48,020 nucleotides of DNA from contig NETF01000175.1 of NCBI GenBank assembly GCA_002172675.1, forward strand, positions 1-48,020, read 5' to 3'. This document shows positions 27,433 through 36,050 of this stretch, one piece after another. The notes beneath the pieces are model-generated. The model was given only the letters and a program-made list of their open reading frames with translations. It was not told where the DNA came from and searched no databases. This DNA comes from an unicellular cyanobacterium SU3 (GTDB lineage Bacteria > Cyanobacteriota > Cyanobacteriia > Cyanobacteriales > Microcystaceae). The number at the start of each line of letters is the position of its first letter. Positions within the stretch are counted from its first letter, which is position 1. The translations under genes and the position numbers were made by a program.

Positions 27433-28242
27433 ATGGAACTAAGTGACTTTACCCCAGCACAAACATTAATGCTAATAAAACCTTCAAAAGTTGATGGTAA
27501 GGATTTATTAAAATACAGCTTTCTAGATTTAATATATAAGGAAAAACTAAAAATTTATCAAGATTGGCGGCTCCCACATCCGAGGGAAACTAGAGAGCGT
27601 CTCTATACTATTGTTGCCAGAGGCAAGCAATTTAGTAACAATGGTAACTCATTTCATCAAGACCCTTTTGTAAGTCCTTTTCAAGCTAAAGATGTTGAAT
27701 ATCAAGTAAGAACACTTATAAAAAAGGTATACCTAAATTCTGGAAAAGGACCAGGTTTTAAGTCAAATTGGGTTTACAAACAGCTCAAAGAAGAAGGATA
27801 TTTCATGACATCTTTAGGCTTTAAAAAATTAGATATCTTTTTTTTAAACAGTGAAGGATCTTCGTTGAAAAGTAAGTTCAATACTATTTTAAAAGATGCA
27901 GAAAATTCTTTGCCTCATTTAGTGAAATCTAATAAAGAAAAAACAAAAGAAATAATTTCAACACTTGGTTCAAATATATTGCTACTAGATTGCTTTAATG
28001 ATGAATTAATAAAGCAATTAAAACCACTGTTTAAAGAAATAGGTGATAAAAACTTAAGCCAATCAAGTGAGTCATATGTAGATTTTGGAGACGCGTCTGA
28101 ATTAATGTTTTATGGTTTCCTCGATACTATAGATTATTTCGATAGTTCTTTCGATTCATTTCTAGATGCTACATTTGATGTGAGCGGTTTTGACATTGGA
28201 GGCGATTTTGGGGGTTTTGACTTTGGAGGTTTTGATTGGTAA
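27433..28242 (+). CDS. unknown protein with Gly/Phe/Asp-rich tail
   Basis: The product has 269 residues and no signal peptide or membrane helix. Residues about 5-60 (FTPAQTLMLIKPSKVDGKDL, then LDLIYKEKLKIY) look like a winged-helix-type segment as seen in DUF2207- or TIGR04222-like proteins; this is only a resemblance. The last 30 residues are a low-complexity run alternating acidic, Gly and Phe residues and ending FDFGGFDW. I do not recognise a named family. It lies divergent from DUF58 in a neighbourhood with MoxR. No enzymatic motif is visible. Confidence 0.6.
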   Translation: MELSDFTPAQTLMLIKPSKVDGKDLLKYSFLDLIYKEKLKIYQDWRLPHPRETRERLYTIVARGKQFSNNGNSFHQDPFVSPFQAKDVEYQVRTLIKKVYLNSGKGPGFKSNWVYKQLKEEGYFMTSLGFKKLDIFFLNSEGSSLKSKFNTILKDAENSLPHLVKSNKEKTKEIISTLGSNILLLDCFNDELIKQLKPLFKEIGDKNLSQSSESYVDFGDASELMFYGFLDTIDYFDSSFDSFLDATFDVSGFDIGGDFGGFDFGGFDW

Positions 28243-28460
28243 CTTAAAAATTACAAACAATTAAATAAAAGGAATCGACTTTTTGAATTGATCTTTCATT
28301 AATAGGGGCATACTCTCAAGTTACAGAAAAGTCAAGATTTAATCCAAATTTCATTTTTTGAAAAGTCTATTGGTGGTTATTAGCTTTGAGTAGTAAGAAA
28401 AGACTAATAACGAGCTTTTATTAAAATTATAACAAACAATCTTTTACAGTAAAAACTACA

Positions 28461-29681
28461 ATGAAACTTATACTCAATTTAATTCTTATACTAGCATTTA
28501 CACAAAGCTATGCTCAAAGTTGGGAAGTATTAAACCAAGATTTTACCTACGTTTATGATATAGCTAAACAAGACGACAAGCTATATATTACAGGCTTAAA
28601 AAACGGGGATTTTATTTTTGCTACATCAATTGATGATGGTCTAACTTGGAATGAAACTATTTTAAACCAAAAAATTTCAGTAGAACAAGGTTTGCCAATA
28701 TCCGTTGGTTTTTTTAGTGAAAAAGAAGGCATTATAGGCATTAAGGGTAATACCACCCAAGAGTATTTAAAAACAAAAGATGGAGGATTATCATGGGAAT
28801 TATTCGTTCCTAATTTCATAGAAGTAACAGATAATAACCCACAACCCTATGATATGGTCGTAATCAATGATTCCACTGCAATAATTTTACAGTTTCAGTC
28901 TGGAAATTATATTATTACCCAAAATAAAGGTGAGTCATGGCTTTTTGAAAAAACGTTTACAACCTCTTGGTCTCCTAAGTTTACAGCTTTCAAACAAAAT
29001 ACATTTTATAATTTTGATACTAGAGGCTTATTCAAATCATTAGACGGAGGTACTACATGGGCAAAAACTTTAAATGTTAGCGGATTAAGCACCTATAATA
29101 TGTATGATGTAAATGTAGGCTTTGCAATAAGCGAATATCATTCAGAGTCGAATTCAACTCCGGTACTATACAAAACAAATGATAGCTGGAATGTTGTAGA
29201 CTCAAATCCAATACCCACTTTAAAAGAAAAATTAATAATAGGTATTGCTCCAATTAGCGCTAATGAACTTTTCTTCTTTGAGGCACAAAATATCTATTAT
29301 TCTAGCGACGCTGGAGAAACTGTTTCATTTTTTCAAGCATTGGATTTTGAACCTATCTCTATAAAAAATATTGATAATAAATGGTATGCTACAGGTCGAG
29401 GTTTGGCTAGATTTAATTCATTAGGTATAGTAAACGGTGTTAGTGATATTATACAAACACGAAATTTGAGTATTTATCCTAATCCTATAAATGATTCTAA
29501 AATAAGATTAACTACTAATGAATTTACTTCATTCGATTTATTTACTTTAAATGGTAAATTGATTGAAACAGGGTTTATCAATAATTCTGAAATAAAAATT
29601 AGCCCTGCAATTAAAGGCTTACATATCTTAAAAGTTAAAAATGATTTTCTTCAAAAGACTTTTAAGGTGCTGGCTAAATAA
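28461..29681 (+). CDS. T9SS cargo with BNR/Ycf48-like propeller repeats
   Basis: A signal peptide (about 1-19, ending YAQ) is followed by repeated 'S.DGG.TW' units, for example ATSIDDGLTW, KTKDGGLSWE, KSLDGGTTWA and YSSDAGETVS. This is the Asp-box pattern of sialidase-like or Ycf48-like beta-propellers. Residues about 335-406 form a T9SS type-A sorting domain (LSIYPNPINDSKIRL at its start). The protein is therefore expected to be secreted or anchored on the cell surface. No sialidase catalytic residues were identified, so an adhesive or structural role is more likely. It converges with the beta-CASP gene, 15 bp apart. Confidence 0.82.
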   Translation: MKLILNLILILAFTQSYAQSWEVLNQDFTYVYDIAKQDDKLYITGLKNGDFIFATSIDDGLTWNETILNQKISVEQGLPISVGFFSEKEGIIGIKGNTTQEYLKTKDGGLSWELFVPNFIEVTDNNPQPYDMVVINDSTAIILQFQSGNYIITQNKGESWLFEKTFTTSWSPKFTAFKQNTFYNFDTRGLFKSLDGGTTWAKTLNVSGLSTYNMYDVNVGFAISEYHSESNSTPVLYKTNDSWNVVDSNPIPTLKEKLIIGIAPISANELFFFEAQNIYYSSDAGETVSFFQALDFEPISIKNIDNKWYATGRGLARFNSLGIVNGVSDIIQTRNLSIYPNPINDSKIRLTTNEFTSFDLFTLNGKLIETGFINNSEIKISPAIKGLHILKVKNDFLQKTFKVLAK

Positions 29682-29696
29682 GAATTAACAACATTC

Positions 29697-31100
29697 TTAA
29701 ATCCCCTTATACAGCTCATGTGCATCCATATAGGCAGGTGTTTCTGTATTCCAACCATACGTCTTATTTAGCTGCCTTGCCAATGCAAAGGCATTTTCAT
29801 ATTCTCCGTGTACCGTAAATGTAAGCTTAGGATTTGATTTAATATATGATGTCCATTTTAGTAATTCTTCTTGGTCTGCATGTGCCGAAAGTCCATCTAT
29901 AATTTCAACCTTACATATAACAGGAACGAATTGACCGAATATTTTAATTTTTTCTTCACCTTCAGCAATTCTTCTTCCTCTAGTTCCTTCTGCTTGGTAG
30001 CCCACCAATAGCAATGTATCCTGTTTTCTAGGCAGTCTATTGTATAAATGGTGTAAAATTCTCCCGCCAGTCATCATGCCGCTGGCTGAGATAATAATGG
30101 CTTTTTCCTTAATATAATTAATAGACATGGAGGCCTCATGTGACCTTACAAGCTGTAAATTATTCCTAAATGCGATAAAACTATCTTCATGCTCTATCTG
30201 CTCTTTAGTAAGTTTATGATAAGTATGGTGTTTTAGGTATAGTTCTGTTGCGGCAATTGCCATCGGGCTATCTATAAAAATAGGCGATTCAGGTATTAGG
30301 TTTTGATCTAAGGCTTGTTTTAGGTAATACATTAAATTCTGCGTTCTACCAACGGCAAAAGCTGGGATAAGTACGCACCCTCCTTTATCAAAAGTATCGT
30401 TGATTATCTTTGCTAATTTATTGATTGGATTATTCTGAGGGTTCTTCTTATTCCCATAGGTAGATTCAATAAAGAGCACATCTACCTCGCTAGGTGTTAC
30501 TGGAGGATACAGTATCGGTTCTTCATACCTACCAATATCTCCCGAAAAGACGAGTTTCTTCTTTTGTTCTATTCCTAATACTTGTAATTCTACACTTGTA
30601 GCACCTAGAATATGTCCTGCATTGTAAAATTTAGCAGTTACTCTATCTGTGATATAAAGCTCTTGATTAAGATTGCAAGTACTTAAAAGCGGAAATACTT
30701 TTTCAGCGTCATCGGTTGTATAGAGTGGTTCAGGGTTTTCGTGCTTGGAGTATCCTTTTTTCTTGGCATAAGCCGCTTCTTCTTCCATGAGTTTGGCAGA
30801 ATCTAATAATAGTAGTTTCACTAAATCTGCTGTTGCTTCAGTACAAAATATTTTGCCGCTAAATCCTTCTTTTACTAACCTAGGCAAATATCCACTATGA
30901 TCCAGATGAGCATGTGTAAGTATTACTGCTTCGATTTCTTGTGGTGAAATAGGAAAAGGCTCTCTGTTTTTTAAACGAAGGGGTTTTAGCCCTTGAAACA
31001 AACCACAATCTACCAACAGCTTTTTTTGATTGAGCTCAATTAAATATTTTGAGCCAGTTACCGTACCTGCTGCTCCTAAAAACCTTACTCTTACATCCAT
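29697..31100 (-). CDS. metallo-beta-lactamase/beta-CASP RNA-processing nuclease
   Basis: The 467-residue protein has the MBL zinc motif HAHLDH at 63-68, a GHILGATS motif, GDIGR, and the beta-CASP signatures AFAVGRTQNLMYYL, SASGMMTGGRILHHL and VHGE near the C-terminus, followed by the RMMBL part. This is the CPSF73/YsbH-like group of RNA or DNA endo/exonucleases. It is cytoplasmic. No KH domain is present. Its direct RNA target is unknown. It lies between MoxR and DUF58 on the minus strand, 212 bp downstream of MoxR. Confidence 0.92.
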   Translation of the reverse strand: MDVRVRFLGAAGTVTGSKYLIELNQKKLLVDCGLFQGLKPLRLKNREPFPISPQEIEAVILTHAHLDHSGYLPRLVKEGFSGKIFCTEATADLVKLLLLDSAKLMEEEAAYAKKKGYSKHENPEPLYTTDDAEKVFPLLSTCNLNQELYITDRVTAKFYNAGHILGATSVELQVLGIEQKKKLVFSGDIGRYEEPILYPPVTPSEVDVLFIESTYGNKKNPQNNPINKLAKIINDTFDKGGCVLIPAFAVGRTQNLMYYLKQALDQNLIPESPIFIDSPMAIAATELYLKHHTYHKLTKEQIEHEDSFIAFRNNLQLVRSHEASMSINYIKEKAIIISASGMMTGGRILHHLYNRLPRKQDTLLLVGYQAEGTRGRRIAEGEEKIKIFGQFVPVICKVEIIDGLSAHADQEELLKWTSYIKSNPKLTFTVHGEYENAFALARQLNKTYGWNTETPAYMDAHELYKGI

Positions 31101-31312
31101 AAATTTATTGGTTATCCTTTATGTAATAATTCACAATCTCTTAATTTCAAAGAATATAAAGTATGATACCTATCAATTTACAGTACAATTGGGGCCAAAA
31201 ATCATAAGATATTGGATTATGGATTAGGAAATTCAAGAAAACATGATTTATAAATCCAAGGCAGTATTTATGTTTACAGACTTGATGGATGAATAAATCT
31301 TTATTATAACTT

Positions 31313-32296
31313 TTAAGTATGATTGGCTATCGATTTCATAATCTCTTTAGTTATTTCATCAGTATGTTTTCCAGATGCCTCTGCTTTAAAATTGAGCAGG
31401 ATTCTATGTCTCATTACAGGTAAGGCTACTTTTTCAATATCTTTGGGGGTAACAGCAAATCGACCATCTAGCAAGGCAGCAGCTTTAGCGGTAAGTAAAA
31501 TGGCTTGTCCAGCTCTTGGCCCAGCTCCCCATTGTACCCATTCTTTTACTTCTGATACAGCACTTGTTTGTGGTCGACTAGCACGAACCATTTTATTTGC
31601 TTTTGTGATTAAGCTTTCATTAATGGGTACATCTCTTACCAACTTTTGGAGTACTAATATATCTTCCCCACTGATAACTGGCTCAATAGTAACCTGCTTA
31701 TTTCCTGTGGTGCTTTCTAATATAGTATATTCTTCTTGCTCGTCAGGGTAACCCAATTGTATATAAAACAAGAAACGATCCAACTGAGCTTCAGGCAATG
31801 GAAAAGTACCTGATTGTTCTACGGGGTTTTGCGTCGCTAAAATAAAAAAAGGCTTTTCTAATTGATAGTTTTTACCACCATAGGTTACGGCATACTCTTG
31901 CATTGCTTCTAATAAAGCGGCTTGGGTTTTAGGTGGGGTACGGTTAATTTCATCAGCCAAAATTATATTGGCAAAAAGAGGTCCTTTATTGAATTTAAAA
32001 ATCCTTTTACCCGAATTAGGATCTTCTTCTAATACTTCTGTACCAGTAATATCTGCAGGCATTAAGTCTGGAGTAAACTGTATACGTTTAAATGGCAAAT
32101 GTACAGCTTCAGCCAATGTCCTTATCATGAGGGTTTTTGCCAAACCAGGCACTCCTTCTAATAGTGCATGGCCACCTGCCATAAAGCAAATGAGCAATTC
32201 GTCAATTACTTTTTCTTGCCCCACAATTACTTTCTGTATTTCTGCTTTGAGGCCGTGTATTTTATTTATTAGCTGATTTACTTCTTGTTCAGTCAT
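31313..32296 (-). CDS. MoxR-family AAA+ ATPase
   Basis: The 327-residue protein has a MoxR Walker A loop GVPGLAKT (48-55), Walker B ILADEINR (112-119) and the hallmark stretch TQNPVEQSGTFPLPEAQLDR. Arginine-finger and sensor regions follow. MoxR ATPases are chaperone-like and act with vWA/DUF58 proteins to mature or load metals into partner complexes. The expected DUF58 partner is at 26239-27111. It is cytoplasmic and of usual length. Whether it also serves the TldD block upstream is open. Confidence 0.93.
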   Translation of the reverse strand: MTEQEVNQLINKIHGLKAEIQKVIVGQEKVIDELLICFMAGGHALLEGVPGLAKTLMIRTLAEAVHLPFKRIQFTPDLMPADITGTEVLEEDPNSGKRIFKFNKGPLFANIILADEINRTPPKTQAALLEAMQEYAVTYGGKNYQLEKPFFILATQNPVEQSGTFPLPEAQLDRFLFYIQLGYPDEQEEYTILESTTGNKQVTIEPVISGEDILVLQKLVRDVPINESLITKANKMVRASRPQTSAVSEVKEWVQWGAGPRAGQAILLTAKAAALLDGRFAVTPKDIEKVALPVMRHRILLNFKAEASGKHTDEITKEIMKSIANHT

Positions 32297-32716
32297 ATTT
32301 GATTGCTGTAAATAAGATATATTCGTAAAAATCTATCTTAATCATTTAAAATAAAAATGGGCTTACAGAAATGGTTATTTTAAAGTGATAAGGATTAAAT
32401 AAAGTATCATTTAGGCTTAACGTACCATCATAGACTCGCGCAATAATCCCCCTTGTTCATAAGATTATTTTTATGCTCACCATTTTGTTAGTTCATCATT
32501 CCATCGGAATGAAACTATTATAAATAACCTTGATTTTATGTAGGTAAAACCTCGTAGAGGTGATATTTTTATTCTTGCATGCAAGCTGATTTTACACACC
32601 TAACGGGGTTGGTCATTCATGATTTCTATTAAATGAGCTATAATAATGGGATTCCTACGGAATCTGAATCAAATAAAACTGATACCTTATTTCGCCAAAT
32701 TTCCTAAGGTTGAGAA
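32297..32716. other. non-coding gap holding a palindrome cluster
   Basis: The 420-bp space between the ABC ATPase stop and the MoxR start contains no usable reading frame. It holds three short perfect inverted repeats with a three-base centre, listed separately. It probably also contains the MoxR promoter. Confidence 0.6.
32496..32664. repeat. cluster of short palindromes of one design
   Basis: Three perfect inverted repeats share the design stem-CC-NNN-GG-stem or a close variant. They are TCATTCC-ATC-GGAATGA (32496-32512), ACCTC-GTA-GAGGT (32549-32561) and GATTCC-TAC-GGAATC (32650-32664). A fourth, decayed one (CACCTAACGGGGTT) lies near 32607. They are G/C-richer than the surroundings. I recall similar 'ccgtagg' elements scattered between genes in other Bacteroidota, so this may be a dispersed repeat family; that part is from memory. 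Confidence 0.55.
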
Positions 32717-33370
32717 TCAATTTAAATAACCTAATTCATTCAGTTGAGATACATCTTTAATTAGGGTTATCGCAGTATTATTCAATACATAATATTTATT
32801 GCAGATAGAAAGGACAGTTTCATATTGATGGTCTGTTAGTATGATTCCTTTATGCAAAGATTGACTTTCTATATGAGGTATTATTTTTTCAACTAAAACA
32901 GGTGCCAAAAAGGAAAATGGCTCATCTAATAATAAGAATTTAGAAGATGAATAAAGAATGGTCATAATTTCCATTAACTTCTTAATTCCTCCCGATAAAT
33001 GCTTGAACCTGGTTGATTTATACTTATCTATTTCCTCTATCGATAAAATAACATCAAGCTTTTCAGAGAGTCGAAAAATCTTTACCAAATCTTCAAAACA
33101 AAAATAATTGGGAACAAAGCCATCTTGGGGCAAGTAACTAATTGCCCGTGGGACTTTAAATAGTATGGGACTATACTTTCCATTCAACCTAACCGATTGA
33201 TTTTCCCCTTTAAGTGAACCAAAAATGATTTTTAACAAGCTAGATTTGCCTGAGCCATTCCTTCCTAAAAGTGCTACTATATCTTTTGTATGGCATTTTA
33301 AGTAAATATTCGACAATATTTTTCTCCCATCAAAAGAAAGATTTATGCTATCAATTTCTAAAGAATTCAA
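32717..33370 (-). CDS. ABC transporter ATP-binding protein
   Basis: The 217-residue ATPase has Walker A GRNGSGKS (36-43), a Q-loop at Gln82 (YLPQDG), signature LSGG (125-128), Walker B LLLDE (146-150) and the switch His181. All catalytic elements are intact. The start is a TTG inside TTGA, overlapping the stop of the upstream membrane protein by four bases; no ATG lies nearby in frame. It has no fused membrane domain. The natural partner is the 102-residue membrane protein just upstream, suggesting a very small transporter. The substrate is unknown. Confidence 0.9.
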   Translation of the reverse strand: MNSLEIDSINLSFDGRKILSNIYLKCHTKDIVALLGRNGSGKSSLLKIIFGSLKGENQSVRLNGKYSPILFKVPRAISYLPQDGFVPNYFCFEDLVKIFRLSEKLDVILSIEEIDKYKSTRFKHLSGGIKKLMEIMTILYSSSKFLLLDEPFSFLAPVLVEKIIPHIESQSLHKGIILTDHQYETVLSICNKYYVLNNTAITLIKDVSQLNELGYLN

Positions 33371-33675
33371 ATGAAGGAATAGGCTATATTAAAAATTACT
33401 AGCGTTATAATTGTATCAACAAGTAATGAAAATACAATCAGGCTTTTGTTATCAAGTCCGAGGTTGTAGAAGAAATAAAGATATTTTTTCCTGTTTTGGT
33501 AATAAAGAAATCCAGTACCTAAAAATCCAACTAACTTTATCCAAAAAATATAAGCATGATCATACCGACCATATAAAACTAAAAACCATAAACAAACACC
33601 CGTAAATAATAGATTATTGATGGTGTATTCTTTATAGAAATACTTGAAACCAATTAACCAATTTCTAAAATTCAT
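33367..33675 (-). CDS. small membrane protein paired with ABC ATPase
   Basis: This 102-residue protein has about three hydrophobic helices (about 20-38, 43-60 and 78-101). It has Lys/Tyr-rich short loops and no signal peptide. It overlaps the ABC ATPase by four bases and lies 6 bp after the DUF4159 gene, so all three are one transcription unit. It is far shorter than a normal ABC permease, so it may be a minimal permease subunit or an anchor for the ATPase. I do not recognise the family. Confidence 0.7.
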   Translation of the reverse strand: MNFRNWLIGFKYFYKEYTINNLLFTGVCLWFLVLYGRYDHAYIFWIKLVGFLGTGFLYYQNRKKYLYFFYNLGLDNKSLIVFSLLVDTIITLVIFNIAYSFI

Positions 33676-33681
33676 TTTTGA

Positions 33682-34491
33682 TTACATGGTCAAAGCATAC
33701 AAAATTATATTAATACCAAATCTTGTATTATCTCTTGCCATCCAGCGCTTATTACGATGGTCATAATCCCATTCACATCCATAATCTTTGTTGCTGTATA
33801 AAACTGTGATTTTTCCATCAATTTCTATGGCTTTCAGGTATTCATGCACCAAGTCATCACCCCAACCATTGAGCTCTACTGATGTGGTAGGTGGGCCATC
33901 TTCAAACTCAAAAAAACTATGGTAAATTTGATGGTCATTAGGGATTTTTTTAAGCACATTTTCCCCAAAAATCTGAGTCATCTCCGCTTCGAATGATTTT
34001 GCAAAAAGACCATCGATATCATGGTTGCAATCATCTACAAATACAAATCCGCCATTTTCTACATATTGCTTAAAATTAGCCCGTTCTTCTCTATCAAATT
34101 CTACTAATTTATGCCCACTCAGGTAACAAAATGGGGAGGAAAAAAGGGCATCGTCTCCAAGAGGTATTACTTTTTCGTTGGTATCTACGGGAATGGTTGT
34201 ATACTCCACTAAAGAATTTAACAAGTTGGAAGGCATACGCTGGTCGGTGTTCCAATCACCAGAATTGTACTGTAAACGAGTAAAGAAGAATTTGTTAGTA
34301 GGTTGATTTTTATGTTTTTTTTCCTTTTCTGATCTTAAAGTTTTACTAACATCAAAATCGGAGGAGAATCCTTCGGTTTGAAATTCATTCATTTCCTTAG
34401 AAAAACGAATATAATTTCGGTTTTTATGGTTGATTTTTCCTTCCATGTTAAGGAAACAAATAATACAGATTAAAAGGTTTTTTTTTAACAA
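33682..34491 (-). CDS. DUF4159 domain protein
   Basis: The domain begins at about residue 68 with FFTRLQYNSGDWNTDQRMPS, the typical DUF4159 opening. It contains FVENGGF-like and FVDDCNHD segments and ends NTRFGINIILYALTM, as DUF4159 proteins do. The fold is thought to be glutamine-amidotransferase-like. Its start is TTG at 34491, with a short hydrophobic stretch (LLICIICFLN) that may be a weak signal peptide. The next Met is residue 16. DUF4159 genes often neighbour MoxR/DUF58 genes, and here also TldD/TldE. The biochemical role is unknown. Confidence 0.82.
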   Translation of the reverse strand: MLKKNLLICIICFLNMEGKINHKNRNYIRFSKEMNEFQTEGFSSDFDVSKTLRSEKEKKHKNQPTNKFFFTRLQYNSGDWNTDQRMPSNLLNSLVEYTTIPVDTNEKVIPLGDDALFSSPFCYLSGHKLVEFDREERANFKQYVENGGFVFVDDCNHDIDGLFAKSFEAEMTQIFGENVLKKIPNDHQIYHSFFEFEDGPPTTSVELNGWGDDLVHEYLKAIEIDGKITVLYSNKDYGCEWDYDHRNKRWMARDNTRFGINIILYALTM

Positions 34492-34517
34492 TTTTTCACC
34501 TACAATACTAAATGAAA

Positions 34518-34573
34518 GAGCCTGTTAGCAAATAGCTAACAGACTCCCATTTCCTTAGCACTTCGTGCTTAGG
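34518..34573 (-). terminator. double hairpin between TldE and DUF4159 genes
   Basis: Two hairpins lie in the 96-bp gap. The first on the minus strand is 34573-34553 (9-bp stem, one mismatch, TTC/GAA loop). The second is 34546-34518 (perfect CTGTTAGC/GCTAACAG stem extended by three outer pairs). A modest T-rich stretch follows the second on the minus strand. They probably terminate or process the TldD-TldD-TldE transcript ahead of DUF4159. Confidence 0.5.
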
Positions 34574-34587
34574 ATTGATTTTGGTAG

Positions 34588-35910
34588 TTAAATAGCATCA
34601 GAAAGACTACTAAAAGTAAAGTCCCTGATCTTCATGACTGGAATTAAATTGCCATCTACCCTGTACTGCTTGCCCAATGTTTCTAGATTATTGAGCATGA
34701 TAACAGGGCTTTCGTTAAAACGGAAATTTTTTAGTGGGTACTTGATCTCACCATCTTCGATATAAAAAGTACCATCTCTGGTTAACCCTGTATAAAGCAA
34801 AGTTTGTGGATCTACAGTCCTAATATACCAAGTACGGGTAACCAGTATACCTTTCTTTGTTTCTTTGATTAAATCTTCGGTTGTTGCTGTACCTCCTGTC
34901 ATAATATATCCTCCAGGAAATGGTACTGAATCAACCCCTTGTTTTTGTGCCCAAAAACGTGAATAAAATAGATTCTTAACCACACCATCTTTCACCATAT
35001 CCATTTTCTTGATTGCTTGACCATCTCCAGACCAAGTGGCTGAAGGTACATCAGGATGTAAAGGATCAACATAGATATTTACTCTTTCATCAAATAGCTT
35101 TTCTCCCAATCTATTTTTGCCTTGTTCTCCTTTTTTACTCAAAAAACTACGACCTTCATCAGCAGCCCTCGCTCCCATATTAAACACCATATTAGAAATT
35201 AAGCCTTCTGAAGCTGCTGGTTCTAGAATGACAGTATATTTACCAGGTTCTATGGCTTTGGGCTCTCTCGAAAGCAAAGATTTTTTGATAGCGGCTTGGG
35301 AAGCTTCTGCTGCATCAAATTTAGAGACATCGTTAAAATCTCTTGTTACCCAGCCAGAACCAGTACCATCATTACTCCGCATGGTAACTGTAAATTCCAT
35401 GTTAGATTCTTTGTTGTAAGCAAATAATCCTTTGGAATTCATCATGGCAGAAAAACCATAACCATCGTTAAAAAAGCCAGCTGCAGTTATATCATTTTCT
35501 TTGGCTGGTTTGATACTAGCTGCTGCCACTTCCGCCCTATATTCAGGACTTATTTCTGCTGTTTTTTGAATAAATGTAGCTGATTCTTGATACGTCTGAG
35601 GTTCTAAAACGCCCATATATTCTGGATTCTCAGGAGCTAATTTGGCAAGTTCTTCTGCCCTTTTTACTACTTTTTCTAATGAGGCTTCATCAAATTCATT
35701 AATGGTAGCAACTCCTACTTTTTTGCCAAATGCAGCTTGAACTACTAATTGAGTATTGGTTTCAATGCCACTAGTAGTTACAGTGTTTCTAGCGTAGCGA
35801 ATATTACCCCCAATATTGCCATTTAAATTAGCCTCACATTCATCGGCAGTTGAATAGCCAATTACCTTTTCCAAAATGCTTTTAGCTTCTTCTTTTGAAA
35901 GTATAGCCAT
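34588..35910 (-). CDS. TldE/PmbA-like subunit
   Basis: The 440-residue protein matches the TldD/PmbA superfamily: an N-terminal domain with NIRYARNTVTTSG and a C-terminal domain with FPGGYIMTGG and TRDGTFYIEDGEIKYPL. It lacks the HExxxH zinc motif of TldD, as PmbA/TldE proteins do. In E. coli TldD and TldE form a heterodimeric metalloprotease that trims the microcin B17 precursor and unfolded peptides. No signal peptide is present, unlike its two TldD neighbours upstream. It is 140 bp downstream of the second TldD gene. Confidence 0.9.
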   Translation of the reverse strand: MAILSKEEAKSILEKVIGYSTADECEANLNGNIGGNIRYARNTVTTSGIETNTQLVVQAAFGKKVGVATINEFDEASLEKVVKRAEELAKLAPENPEYMGVLEPQTYQESATFIQKTAEISPEYRAEVAAASIKPAKENDITAAGFFNDGYGFSAMMNSKGLFAYNKESNMEFTVTMRSNDGTGSGWVTRDFNDVSKFDAAEASQAAIKKSLLSREPKAIEPGKYTVILEPAASEGLISNMVFNMGARAADEGRSFLSKKGEQGKNRLGEKLFDERVNIYVDPLHPDVPSATWSGDGQAIKKMDMVKDGVVKNLFYSRFWAQKQGVDSVPFPGGYIMTGGTATTEDLIKETKKGILVTRTWYIRTVDPQTLLYTGLTRDGTFYIEDGEIKYPLKNFRFNESPVIMLNNLETLGKQYRVDGNLIPVMKIRDFTFSSLSDAI

Positions 35911-36050
35911 GATTTATTATTCAATTATAAAGTTTTTTCTTTAATAATTTATTTAATATGCTACTCTGTGAAGTTTTTGAGTTGTGAAGCCGATTTTCTA
36001 ATTAGATATAATTTCAACATCACAACTTTACGACACATCGATTTAACATA

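Noticed and set aside
31323-32276. Plus-strand open frames of 142 and 102 codons
   Set aside because: They are antisense to MoxR, whose AAA+ motifs are complete.
32440-32700. Remnant of an insertion sequence
   Set aside because: The inverted repeats are short and several, not one pair flanking an element, and no transposase fragment or target duplication was seen.
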